Made by a program: the position numbers and the translations under genes. Shown here in pieces: positions 17,214-25,263 of a stretch of 64,000 nucleotides of DNA; the stretch's first letter is position 1; each line of letters opens with the position of its first letter. The notes beneath the pieces are model-generated. The model made no database searches, was not told the origin of the DNA, and saw only the letters and a program-made list of their open reading frames with translations. Source of the DNA: Methylotenera sp. L2L1 (lineage in GTDB: Bacteria > Pseudomonadota > Gammaproteobacteria > Burkholderiales > Methylophilaceae); assembly GCF_000744605.1 (NCBI RefSeq), contig NZ_JQMG01000001.1, positions 1,116,001 through 1,180,000 of the forward strand. The letters are read 5' to 3'.

Positions 17214-18020
17214 ATGATTAACTTCTTGCGTAACGAGCGACGCTATATGTTGCTGGCGGTTGGCTTTTTTACGCGTATTCCCGTGCCGGTGTTTGGTGAT
17301 TTTCACGTTGAAGATTTAAATCGGTCAGCTAAGTATCTGCCATTAGTGGGGATTTTTGTCGGCATGATTGGTGCGGGTGCTTTTGTGCTTAGCAGTAAGG
17401 TGTTGCCACAAAATATTGCAGTATTGATTAGCATGGCGATGACGATTTATATCACCGGTGCGTTTCATGAGGATGGCTTAGCCGATAGCGCGGATGGTTT
17501 AGGGGGCGGTTGGGATAAAGAGCGCATTGTGGCGATTATGCAAGATTCGCGCCTTGGCACTTATGGTGCTGTTGCTTTGTTCTTTACGCTGTTTGCAAAA
17601 TACCAGCTATTAAATGCCTTACCTGCCTATTTTTTACCGTTTATCTTAGTAGTGGGGCACTCGCTTAGCCGTTTGTGTGCGTTGCTTGTGATGGCGGATT
17701 TAAACTATGTAAAAGATGAGGGTAAAGCGAAGCCGCTTGCCACTAAAGTGCCAGTTGGGGATTTATGCATTGCGGTGCTATTTGGTACGCTGCCTATCCC
17801 ATTGTTTTATTGGAACTTTTCTCCGGTCATGTTGAATGTGAATGACTGGTTGTGGCTAGCGGCTTGTTGCTTAACGCCAGTTGCGCTTGCTTGGATTTGG
17901 TGGCGTAACAAAATTAAACTTTGGCTTGGCGGCTATACTGGTGATTGTTTAGGCGCAATGCAGCAAATGACCGAGTTAGCATTTTATTTAGGCTTGCTCG
18001 TTTGGGCTCAGCAATTATGA
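17214..18020 (+). CDS. cobS: Adenosylcobinamide-GDP ribazoletransferase (cobalamin synthase)
   Basis: A polytopic inner-membrane enzyme of 268 residues that joins adenosylcobinamide-GDP to alpha-ribazole (phosphate), the last step of nucleotide loop assembly. The signature GAFHEDGLADSADGLGGG (metal-binding DGxxD) is present, as is the N-terminal FFTRIPVP. Several membrane segments follow. It is 29 nt after cobT, and its stop overlaps the cobC start in an ATGA arrangement, so translation of the two is coupled. Confidence 0.96.
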   Translation: MINFLRNERRYMLLAVGFFTRIPVPVFGDFHVEDLNRSAKYLPLVGIFVGMIGAGAFVLSSKVLPQNIAVLISMAMTIYITGAFHEDGLADSADGLGGGWDKERIVAIMQDSRLGTYGAVALFFTLFAKYQLLNALPAYFLPFILVVGHSLSRLCALLVMADLNYVKDEGKAKPLATKVPVGDLCIAVLFGTLPIPLFYWNFSPVMLNVNDWLWLAACCLTPVALAWIWWRNKIKLWLGGYTGDCLGAMQQMTELAFYLGLLVWAQQL

Positions 18021-18583
18021 ATTTACATTTGATTCGGCATACATCCCTTAATATTCCATCAGGCGTTTGCTATGGGCAGAGTGATGTGGATGTTTCGGCC
18101 AACTTTGAAACAGAGTGCAGTGCCTTACTATCAAAGTTGGATGGTATTCAGTTTGATGCGGTCTATGCGAGCCCATTGCAGCGTTGTACTAAGTTAGCGC
18201 GAGCGCTTAATTTAGGTGAAATGCAGGTTGATGATAGGCTAAAAGAGTTACATTTCGGTGACTGGGAAATGCAGCCTTGGGATAGCATACCGCGCGATGT
18301 ATTTGATGTTTGGGCGCATGATTATGCGCATTTGTCACCACCCAATGGTGAAAGCTTCACCCAGCTATATAACAGAACCAAAACGTTCACAGAGGAAGTG
18401 AGTAATCGCTTACCCGGGAGAAATGTCGCAGTTGTGACGCATGGCGGTGTGATACGCGCGATGTTGGCGGATGCGTTGAATATGCCGTTAAAGGGTTTGT
18501 TTAGGTTGGTGATTGATCACGCAAGTGTCACGCAAATAACCTTGAGTGACGCTGTGCCTAGAATCCATTTTGTTAATCGCTAA
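18017..18583 (+). CDS. cobC: Alpha-ribazole phosphatase-type histidine phosphatase
   Basis: A histidine phosphatase (phosphoglycerate-mutase fold) of 188 residues, which in this context removes the 5'-phosphate from alpha-ribazole phosphate or adenosylcobalamin phosphate. The motif LHLIRHTSLN carries the phosphorylated histidine; YASPLQRCTKLA, the acid-base ELHFGDWE and VVTHGGVIR follow. I start it at the ATG at 18017, which overlaps the cobS stop (ATGA); the frame stays open further upstream inside cobS. Confidence 0.9.
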   Translation: MNLHLIRHTSLNIPSGVCYGQSDVDVSANFETECSALLSKLDGIQFDAVYASPLQRCTKLARALNLGEMQVDDRLKELHFGDWEMQPWDSIPRDVFDVWAHDYAHLSPPNGESFTQLYNRTKTFTEEVSNRLPGRNVAVVTHGGVIRAMLADALNMPLKGLFRLVIDHASVTQITLSDAVPRIHFVNR

Positions 18584-18642
18584 TTGTTGGCCGACATAGA
18601 GTGTTTGCTGTCATAGTTAGCCATGTCGAAATCTTTAGGCGG

Positions 18643-19617
18643 CTACAGTGATTGAAGCGCGCTTTCTAATTGCTGCCAGCCCTTGTCATGCGGTAAGCCA
18701 AACCTAAGTGCGGGCTGTTCTTTAAATAACCTGACCCAAATACCTTTAGCTGCCAATCTTTCTTGTAGCGCTTGGGCTTGCGCTGTCATCACGTATTGAA
18801 ACAAAGCAGTGCCCGCAGTTGGCGTTAAGCCGTATTGGCTTAGTAATGCTGCTAAACGTAGGCTACTGCCTCTTAAGATGTTGCGGGTGTTTTCTTGCCA
18901 GGCTTTATCTTGCAATGCTTGCTTTGCAATGAATCTGCTAGGTCCTGTTAATGTCCATGGGCCTAGTGTTTCCTGTAGTTTTTTTAGTTGCCCATCTGCG
19001 GCGAGCATAAACCCAACTCTGGCGCCAGCTAGCCCAAAGAACTTACCAAGTGACCGCAACACAAACAAGCCTTCTAAGTGTGAGTGCTGTGCGATGCTGT
19101 GTTCTGGCGTTGCATCCATGAACGCTTCATCCACAACTAACCAGCCGCCGCGGCTGGCAAGCTTCGTATGTAAGTGGAGTAGATCTGGCGCGGAAAATTG
19201 TTTGCCCGTCGGGTTATTTGGATTGCAAAGCAAAACCACGTCAGCTTTGTTTAGCGTTTGCTCGTCATTTAAATCATTAAAACTTAGTACCTGATGTCCG
19301 CAGCGTTGCCACGCATGGGCGTGCTCTTGATACATGGGCTTGAGCATAGCAATCGTGCCTAAAGACCTAAGGTTGGGCAGGGCTTGCAAAGCAGCTTGCG
19401 AGCCGCTGGTGGGCAGTAAGGATTGGCAGCCGTAATAGTTGGCGGCGATGTTAATCAATCCATCTTCGTCATTGGGTAGTTGCTGCCATAGGCTGGGCGT
19501 CATCTCTGGGATTGGATAGTGGTTGGGATTAATGCCTGTCGATAGATCCAGCCAGTTTTCTAGTGGAATTCCATACCGCGTTATCGCAGCGCTTAAGTTG
19601 CCGCCATGTTCAAGCAA
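18643..19617 (-). CDS. cobD: Threonine-phosphate decarboxylase (PLP-dependent)
   Basis: A fold-type I PLP enzyme that decarboxylates L-threonine-O-3-phosphate to (R)-1-amino-2-propanol phosphate, the linker of the nucleotide loop (called CobD in Salmonella, CobC in Pseudomonas). Signatures: LDLSTGINP, CNPNNPTG, VVDEAFMD and RSLGKFFGLAGARVGFM with the PLP lysine. The frame is open to 19710, but the family start is at LEHGGN. I choose TTG at 19617, with AGGAAG about 10 nt before it and an 8-nt overlap with the cbiB stop (TTGCTTGA), giving 325 residues. Confidence 0.88.
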   Translation of the reverse strand: MLEHGGNLSAAITRYGIPLENWLDLSTGINPNHYPIPEMTPSLWQQLPNDEDGLINIAANYYGCQSLLPTSGSQAALQALPNLRSLGTIAMLKPMYQEHAHAWQRCGHQVLSFNDLNDEQTLNKADVVLLCNPNNPTGKQFSAPDLLHLHTKLASRGGWLVVDEAFMDATPEHSIAQHSHLEGLFVLRSLGKFFGLAGARVGFMLAADGQLKKLQETLGPWTLTGPSRFIAKQALQDKAWQENTRNILRGSSLRLAALLSQYGLTPTAGTALFQYVMTAQAQALQERLAAKGIWVRLFKEQPALRFGLPHDKGWQQLESALQSL

Positions 19618-20590
19618 GGTAATGGCTTCCTGTAAAGTTGATGAGTATTGAACCCAGCATGATCGCGATACACCAGAGTACGATGCTACGCCTGACGAGT
19701 TTGACCGCATTTAAAATATGCTGAGGGTTGGCTAATGTTCCCATCCCTAATGTAGGGCGTTGTTTGGCTGCCCCGTGATACACCGCATTGCCACCAAGCT
19801 TCACTTGTAGTGCGCCAGCGCCTGCTGACATCACAGGCCCGGCATTAGGGCTGTACCAAGTACTGGCTTGGGTAAGCCAACATTTTAATGCACTTTTGGT
19901 ATGCCCGCATAAGGCGTAGCTTAGCGCAGTGAGGCGTGCTGGTATTAAGTTCAATAGATCATCTAAACGAGCGGCTGCCCAGCCAAAGTATAAAAAGCGT
20001 GGGGTTCTATAACCCCACATGGCATCTAGGGTGTTGGCTAACCTAAAAACCACTGCGCCAGTACCGCCAAATAATACAAACCAGAAAATCGCGCCAAATA
20101 TTGCGTCATTACCATTTTCCAGCACTGATTCCACCGTGGCGGTAGCGACTTCCGTTTCGTTAAGCTGCGAAGTATCGCGGCTGACAATCATACTAATTGC
20201 ATGGCGAGCTTGCGTGAGGTTTTGCTCAGATAGCGGTTTGAACACTGCTTTTGCATGCAGGGTGAGGCTTTGAGCGCCGATGGCGAAATAAAGCAGGGTG
20301 ACATCAGCGACCCATGCTACTACGGCTCCCACAAATGCATTGAGTGTTACTAGATAGCTTATTGTGGCAAAAGGTAACAGTAGCAATAGCCAAGCCAATA
20401 AACCGATAACTCGGGCATTGCGAGGCAGCATGTTTTTGTTGTAAGCACGTTCAACAGTGTGTGCAAGCCAACCAAAGCCAACCAGTGGATGCCAGCGTTT
20501 AGGCTCTCCTAGCAGTGCATCTAATAATACAGCCGCAATCACCGCGAGGGCTGTGCTATAGGTATTTATGGGATAATAATCAAATGACAT
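19610..20590 (-). CDS. cbiB: Adenosylcobinamide-phosphate synthase
   Basis: A 326-residue inner-membrane protein (CobD in the Pseudomonas scheme) that attaches the aminopropanol phosphate made by the neighbouring PLP enzyme to adenosylcobyric acid. The N-terminal [20 protein letters not shown] and the central [26 protein letters not shown] region are family signatures. Its start codon overlaps that of cobQ on the other strand (ATGACAT at 20584-20590), so the two genes are tightly divergent, and its end overlaps the start of the decarboxylase gene. Confidence 0.95.
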   Translation of the reverse strand: MSFDYYPINTYSTALAVIAAVLLDALLGEPKRWHPLVGFGWLAHTVERAYNKNMLPRNARVIGLLAWLLLLLPFATISYLVTLNAFVGAVVAWVADVTLLYFAIGAQSLTLHAKAVFKPLSEQNLTQARHAISMIVSRDTSQLNETEVATATVESVLENGNDAIFGAIFWFVLFGGTGAVVFRLANTLDAMWGYRTPRFLYFGWAAARLDDLLNLIPARLTALSYALCGHTKSALKCWLTQASTWYSPNAGPVMSAGAGALQVKLGGNAVYHGAAKQRPTLGMGTLANPQHILNAVKLVRRSIVLWCIAIMLGSILINFTGSHYLA

Positions 20591-22059
20591 TTAAATCACT
20601 TATGGTTCAGGGAACGACATCAGATGCCGGTAAAAGTACGCTGGTTGCAGCGATATGCCGTGTATTGTATCGCAGAGGTGTGCGTGTTGCCCCATTCAAG
20701 CCGCAAAATATGGCGTTAAATTCAGCGGTGACAGTGGATGGCGGTGAAATCGGGCGAGCACAAGCGGTGCAGGCACAAGCTTGTGGTTTAGCACCACATA
20801 CCGATATGAACCCTGTATTGCTTAAACCTAACTCGGATACTGGTTGCCAGGTGATTGTGCACGGTAAGGTTGCATGCAACTTGGAAGCAATGGGCTACCA
20901 CGCTTATAAGCCGACAGCCATGCGCGCCGTACTAGCTTCTTGGGAGCGCTTAAAGTTGCAATACGAGTGTGTGGTGGTGGAAGGTGCTGGCAGCCCGGCC
21001 GAGATTAACCTGCGTGACCGTGATATTGCCAATATGGGCTTTGCAGAGGCGGTAGACTGCCCAGTGATTTTAATTGCAGACATTGACCGCGGCGGCGTGT
21101 TTGCACATATAGTTGGTACCATGGCCTTGCTTTCTGAAAGCGAGCGCGCACGCGTGATAGGCTTTGTCATAAACCGCTTTCGTGGTGATGTTGCATTATT
21201 ACAGCCTGGGCTGGACTGGCTTACGCAGGAAACAGGTAAACCGGTATTAGGCGTGCTGCCCTATCTGCATGGTTTGCATATCGAGGCCGAGGATTCAGTG
21301 CCGAAGCAACAGCAGTCGAGCGATACAACTGCTGGCAAGCGAATAAAAGTAGTAGTCCCCGTGATTCCCCATATCAGTAACCACACCGATTTTGACGCAC
21401 TGCGGTTACACCCTCAGGTAGATTTCCAGTTTGTTAAAGTGAGCGAAGAAATACCGGCTGCGGACCTGATGATATTGCCTGGCAGTAAGAATGTAAGAGG
21501 CGACCTTGAGTTTCTACGAGCTAATGGCTGGGAGCAAGCGCTCACTCGTCATTTGCGCTATGGCGGCAAGGTATTAGGCATTTGTGGTGGTTTTCAGATG
21601 CTGGGACGACATATCCATGACCCTTATGCCATAGAAGGTGATGCGGGTTCTAGTGAGGGTTTAGGCTGGCTAGACATGGAAACCACGTTAGAGCAGACCA
21701 AACAGCTGAAGCAGGTTAGCGGGCATTTGGCGTTTGCCGATGCGCAAGTGGCTGGCTACGAAATCCATATGGGGGTGACAACAGGCGCAGCTCTCAACAC
21801 GCCAGCACTCTCTCTTGAAAATCGCCCAGAGGGAGCAGTTTCGCAAGATAATCAAATTGCCGGTACCTATCTGCATGGGCTGTTTGACCACAAAGAAGCA
21901 TGCGCAGCTTGGTTGGCATGGGCTGGACTGCAGACTGAGCCGAACTTTGATTATGAGCAGCTTAAAAACGACGAGCTAAACCGTTTGGCCGATTGCGTAG
22001 AGCAGCATTTAGATTGGGATGTGCTCGGGTTACCAATTAACCCAAGCCTGTCAGCTTAG
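20584..22059 (+). CDS. cobQ: Cobyric acid synthase (glutamine-hydrolysing)
   Basis: CobQ/CbiP amidates four side chains of adenosylcobyrinate a,c-diamide using glutamine and ATP. The protein starts at the ATG at 20584 ([20 protein letters not shown], Walker-A-like loop), since upstream codons lie inside cbiB. The dethiobiotin-synthetase-like domain is followed by a glutamine amidotransferase domain with [11 protein letters not shown] (catalytic Cys), YEIHMG and a C-terminal [10 protein letters not shown] (catalytic His). Length 491 residues is normal. Confidence 0.95.
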   Translation: MTFKSLMVQGTTSDAGKSTLVAAICRVLYRRGVRVAPFKPQNMALNSAVTVDGGEIGRAQAVQAQACGLAPHTDMNPVLLKPNSDTGCQVIVHGKVACNLEAMGYHAYKPTAMRAVLASWERLKLQYECVVVEGAGSPAEINLRDRDIANMGFAEAVDCPVILIADIDRGGVFAHIVGTMALLSESERARVIGFVINRFRGDVALLQPGLDWLTQETGKPVLGVLPYLHGLHIEAEDSVPKQQQSSDTTAGKRIKVVVPVIPHISNHTDFDALRLHPQVDFQFVKVSEEIPAADLMILPGSKNVRGDLEFLRANGWEQALTRHLRYGGKVLGICGGFQMLGRHIHDPYAIEGDAGSSEGLGWLDMETTLEQTKQLKQVSGHLAFADAQVAGYEIHMGVTTGAALNTPALSLENRPEGAVSQDNQIAGTYLHGLFDHKEACAAWLAWAGLQTEPNFDYEQLKNDELNRLADCVEQHLDWDVLGLPINPSLSA

Positions 22060-22165
22060 GTTTTTGACGTGGTTGTTCTTCTAAACGCGTACTGATTAGA
22101 TGCCATTAGCCACTTGGTTAATTCTGCTTCGTGTCAGTTAAGCGTAATCTGTTTTGCACCTGCGT

Positions 22166-22384
22166 TTATAACACCTTAACTGTTTGTCCTAGGCACTCTA
22201 CAACTTGGCCTGAGCGTATCTTCGCAGTGCGCCTGGTTTCAATCTGGCCATCTACTTGCACGATGCCGTCACTCACCATCACTTTGCCTTGGCCGCCGCT
22301 ATTGGCAATGCCTGCAAGTTTTAGTAGGTTACAAAGTTCTATATATTCACCTTGTAGTTCAAAAGTCGTGATTTCCATATTCAT
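22166..22384 (-). CDS. Small RNA-binding S4-domain protein (YbcJ-like)
   Basis: A 72-residue protein that is essentially one S4 RNA-binding domain: EYIELCNLLKLAGIANSGGQGKVMVSDGIVQVDGQIETRRTAKIRSGQVV. It resembles E. coli YbcJ, whose role in ribosome-related RNA binding is poorly defined. It lies 11 nt after cobU at the distal end of the riboswitch-led operon; no link to B12 is known. Confidence 0.85.
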   Translation of the reverse strand: MNMEITTFELQGEYIELCNLLKLAGIANSGGQGKVMVSDGIVQVDGQIETRRTAKIRSGQVVECLGQTVKVL

Positions 22385-22395
22385 CCTTTAAATAG

Positions 22396-22923
22396 TTAGC
22401 CTTTTAGGGTAAGTGGCAGGCCTGCAGCAATAAAGCTGACTTTATTTACACACTGCGCCACTGCTTGGTTGAGGCGGCCTTGCTCGTCTTGAAACTGACG
22501 GTTAATTTCACCTAGAGGCACTATGCCCATGCCCACCTCGTTGCTGACCAATAATACAGTCCCTTCCAGCTTAGGCAGAACTTCTAGTAGCCTGCTGCGC
22601 TCATGTTGCCAGTCTAAATTATCTGGCCGGTCACAGTCCGGGCATATGCATTGCGCCAGCCAAAGAGTGAGGCAATCTACAATAATGCAGGTATCTGCTT
22701 TGGCATGCGTTTGCAGCGCCTCCGCTAGGTTAAATGACTGCTCTAGGGTTGCCCAATGCGCAGGGCGGCGAGTCTTGTGCTGGTCAACACGTGCGCCGAA
22801 TTCTTTATCGTACACTTGTGCTGTGGCAATGTAAGTGACCGGCTGGCCAGATGCCAACGCCAGTTTCTCTGCAAAAGCGCTTTTGCCTGAGCGTGCGCCG
22901 CCTAAAATAAGATGTGTAGCCAT
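22396..22923 (-). CDS. cobU: Adenosylcobinamide kinase / adenosylcobinamide-phosphate guanylyltransferase
   Basis: A bifunctional CobU/CobP enzyme, 175 residues, that phosphorylates adenosylcobinamide and then guanylylates it to adenosylcobinamide-GDP, the substrate of CobS. The P-loop LILGGARSGKS is at residues 5-15, followed by YIATAQVYDKEFGARVDQHKTRRPAHW (with the guanylylated histidine region), and VSNEVGMGIVP. Next to last gene of the B12 operon. Confidence 0.95.
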   Translation of the reverse strand: MATHLILGGARSGKSAFAEKLALASGQPVTYIATAQVYDKEFGARVDQHKTRRPAHWATLEQSFNLAEALQTHAKADTCIIVDCLTLWLAQCICPDCDRPDNLDWQHERSRLLEVLPKLEGTVLLVSNEVGMGIVPLGEINRQFQDEQGRLNQAVAQCVNKVSFIAAGLPLTLKG

Positions 22924-22942
22924 ATGGTTTCTCTAAGTTCGT

Positions 22943-23740
22943 TTAATTGCTGTGTGCCAAGGCCCATTGCTGGATAATGGCCTGCACCTGCTGTAACCCG
23001 TGGGTAATCAGTGATGGCCCGGGCTGCAGGATATCTGCCGATTTAATTTCAAATACCAAGCCATTTTTTACCGCAGGGATGGTTTGCCAGCCCTCTCTGG
23101 CAATGACTTGCTCGGGCTGAAATTTCTTACCGCACCATGAGCCGATGATAATGTCAGGCTGGCGCTCGATCACTCGGGCTGACTGTACTGTTCTGTCTTT
23201 CGCACTGTGAAACTGCGATAGCTCAGGAAAGCAATCTTTCCCGCCGGCGATTTCAATCAACTCGGCTGCCCATTTGATACTGCAAATCATGGGCTCGTTC
23301 CATTCTTCAAAATACACAACGGGTTTTGCTGACAATTGAGATGCGGTATCTTTTGCCTGCTGTATTTTGTGCTCTAGTTCTGCAATCAGTTTAAACGCCT
23401 TATCCGAAGCGCCAACTAGGCTGCCAACGGTGGCAATCATGTTCAGCATTTGTGCAATAGAGCGCTGGTTAAAGATATGCACTTCTACCCCAGCACGAAT
23501 CAGCGATGCGGCGATATCCGCCTGCAGGTTGGAGAAGCCAATCACTAAATCAGGTTTGAGCTCCAAGATTTTATCAATCTTGGCACTGGTAAATGCGGCG
23601 ATTTTTGGCTTTTCCTTACGCGCAATGGCGGGGCGGGTGGTAAAGCCGGAAATACCGACAATACGGTCTTGCTCACCTAGAAGATACAGCACCTCTGTGG
23701 GCTCGGTGGTCAGGCATACGATACGCTGCGGATACCTCAT
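22943..23740 (-). CDS. BtuF-like cobalamin-binding protein without signal peptide
   Basis: A 265-residue protein with the periplasmic-binding-protein fold of BtuF/FecB type: RIVCLTTEPTEVLYLLGEQDRIVGISG, then KIDKILELKPDLVIGFSNLQADIAASL, then ARVIERQPDIIIGSWCG. I start it at the ATG at 23740, overlapping the bluB stop (ATGA); the longer frame to 23854 lies inside bluB. The chosen start leads directly into the first beta-strand, with no signal peptide and no lipobox, and no btuC or btuD is nearby. It may therefore act in the cytoplasm as a corrinoid carrier. Function inferred. Confidence 0.8.
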   Translation of the reverse strand: MRYPQRIVCLTTEPTEVLYLLGEQDRIVGISGFTTRPAIARKEKPKIAAFTSAKIDKILELKPDLVIGFSNLQADIAASLIRAGVEVHIFNQRSIAQMLNMIATVGSLVGASDKAFKLIAELEHKIQQAKDTASQLSAKPVVYFEEWNEPMICSIKWAAELIEIAGGKDCFPELSQFHSAKDRTVQSARVIERQPDIIIGSWCGKKFQPEQVIAREGWQTIPAVKNGLVFEIKSADILQPGPSLITHGLQQVQAIIQQWALAHSN

Positions 23741-24402
23741 TCTGTACTTTTCCACTGGTTTTCCATCACCATATCGGCCAACGGTTTGGCTTGTTTCCAG
23801 CCGGTTTCTATCAGCATCGGTTCTTTGTAAAACGAGCTGACGTGGCCGAGGCATAAAATGGCTACTGGTTTGGCTCCGCTCGGTATATTAAGCAATGCGC
23901 CTAGCGCCACGGGGTCAAAAATAGACACCCAGCCCATACCTAGCCCTTCTGCGCGCGATGCCAGCCACATGTTCTGTATCGCACAGCTCACGGAGGCAAT
24001 GTCCATCTCCGGCAAGGTTCTGCGGCCAAAGATGTGTTCTTCCCGTTTATCGCATAAAGTCACGACGATAAGCTCGCCGCACTCTAATATTCCTTCTACT
24101 TTCAAACGCAGAAACTCAGCCATGCGTGTGGTGTCTTCATGCTCACCTATGGCTTGTGCCGTATGGATGCGCTCTTGATCTACCAGCTGATGAATTTGCT
24201 GGCGCGTATTGATATCGGTAATCCTAATAAAGCGCCACGGCTGCATCAAGCCCACGCTGGGGGCGTGATGGGCTGCGTGTAAAATCTTGGTGAGTATTTC
24301 TGGGGCGACCGGCGTTGGCAGAAAGTGGCGCATATCGCGGCGCTCTGCAATCACGCGATAAATCGCCTCTTTATCTTGCTCTGGGTAACTAAAATCTTGC
24401 AT
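23737..24402 (-). CDS. bluB: 5,6-dimethylbenzimidazole synthase
   Basis: BluB is a nitroreductase-fold enzyme that cannibalises reduced FMN with oxygen to make the lower ligand of cobalamin. Signatures: RRDMRHFLPTPV, HHAPSVGLMQPWRFIRI and the C-terminal AILCLGHVSSFY. Length 221 residues is typical. Its oxygen requirement implies aerobic growth. The end overlaps the BtuF-like start and its start codon shares the last base of the preceding DUF2149 gene, so these genes are tightly packed. CobT, which uses its product, is on the plus strand at 16111. Confidence 0.93.
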   Translation of the reverse strand: MQDFSYPEQDKEAIYRVIAERRDMRHFLPTPVAPEILTKILHAAHHAPSVGLMQPWRFIRITDINTRQQIHQLVDQERIHTAQAIGEHEDTTRMAEFLRLKVEGILECGELIVVTLCDKREEHIFGRRTLPEMDIASVSCAIQNMWLASRAEGLGMGWVSIFDPVALGALLNIPSGAKPVAILCLGHVSSFYKEPMLIETGWKQAKPLADMVMENQWKSTE

Positions 24403-24734
24403 TAAGGCTTACCTTTTGATCCTTTGTCAGCTTCCGCTGTGGATTCAATCAAAAACAATTTGCCCGTTTTCGGGTCACGATACACTTGACCGATGGCATC
24501 ATAGCCACTGCCAGCGCTTTGTTCACCTTTGGCCGGGGCGTCAATTTCCCTGCCCTTATTGACTTCCTGCGGGCGGGTGAGGGTAGATTGCTGGCCGGCA
24601 CTGAGTGCAGCTAATAAGCCACAGGCAAATACCAGCATCACATCCACCAAGTTCACTAGGCTGGCACGCGGGTCTTCGTCTTCGTGATTGAAACGACCAT
24701 TTAAACGACTGTCTAGGCTGCGCTTTTTCTGCAT
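24402..24734 (-). CDS. DUF2149 protein, ExbD-like partner
   Basis: A 110-residue protein with a basic cytoplasmic start, one transmembrane helix (ASLVNLVDVMLVFACGLLAALSAG, residues 24-47) and a periplasmic tail. The NLVDVMLVFACG region, with an aspartate in the helix, parallels ExbD/TolR proton-channel subunits and matches the DUF2149 family. It follows the ExbB-like gene and the CobN-like gene, and the three genes probably form one energised membrane complex. Confidence 0.8.
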   Translation of the reverse strand: MQKKRSLDSRLNGRFNHEDEDPRASLVNLVDVMLVFACGLLAALSAGQQSTLTRPQEVNKGREIDAPAKGEQSAGSGYDAIGQVYRDPKTGKLFLIESTAEADKGSKGKP

Positions 24735-24765
24735 GATGATGTTAGGGCTGAATAGTCTATGTGAT

Positions 24766-25215
24766 TTATTGTGCTGATGATGTTGATTGTGTTTCCAGGG
24801 ACACTAGTACATCTTCATACCAGCGGCGGCGACATTTGCCTATCACCAAACCAATGATGCCAGCCAGCAAACCTAGTACCGTGGCATCAAATGCGGTGGT
24901 GACCGCTTGTGCAAGTAACGATGGGTTGCCTTGGCCCAATGCGGCAAGCCCTGGCCCTAACGGGATAATTGTTGCCATTAGACCAAGCATGGGCGGTATG
25001 CGCGCTAAAAAGTCTGCACGTTCCAGACGTTTGCGCGCTATCCTCAGCACCGCTTGCTCGCCAGCCTTGCGTAATTGCTTGAGCCCAAATAAACGCTCAC
25101 CAATAGCTAAGCCGGCTTCTAATACGGCAATGACTACTGCCGCGATTAAGACGATAATCACTGGTTCTAACAGCCAAGTAATGGCGCTATGCAGGGAGTT
25201 TAAGTTAATAGACAT
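24766..25215 (-). CDS. MotA/TolQ/ExbB proton channel family protein
   Basis: A 149-residue membrane protein with a first helix at about 14-36, and a C-terminal pair of helices with MLGLMATIIPLGPGLAALGQGNP...TTAFDATVLGLLAGIIGLVIG, the conserved TolQ/ExbB/MotA channel region. It probably harvests proton motive force for the adjacent CobN-like protein together with the DUF2149 subunit. It begins 48 nt after the cobN-like stop. Confidence 0.88.
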   Translation of the reverse strand: MSINLNSLHSAITWLLEPVIIVLIAAVVIAVLEAGLAIGERLFGLKQLRKAGEQAVLRIARKRLERADFLARIPPMLGLMATIIPLGPGLAALGQGNPSLLAQAVTTAFDATVLGLLAGIIGLVIGKCRRRWYEDVLVSLETQSTSSAQ

Positions 25216-25263
25216 ATGATGGGTCTTCCATAGTAATCTTAATTGCTAGTTATCTTGATGGTT

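Noticed and set aside
16503-24178. ORFs antisense to cobT, cobQ, cobU, btuF-like and bluB genes
   Set aside because: All overlap strongly supported enzymes and have no domain signatures or translation signals of their own.
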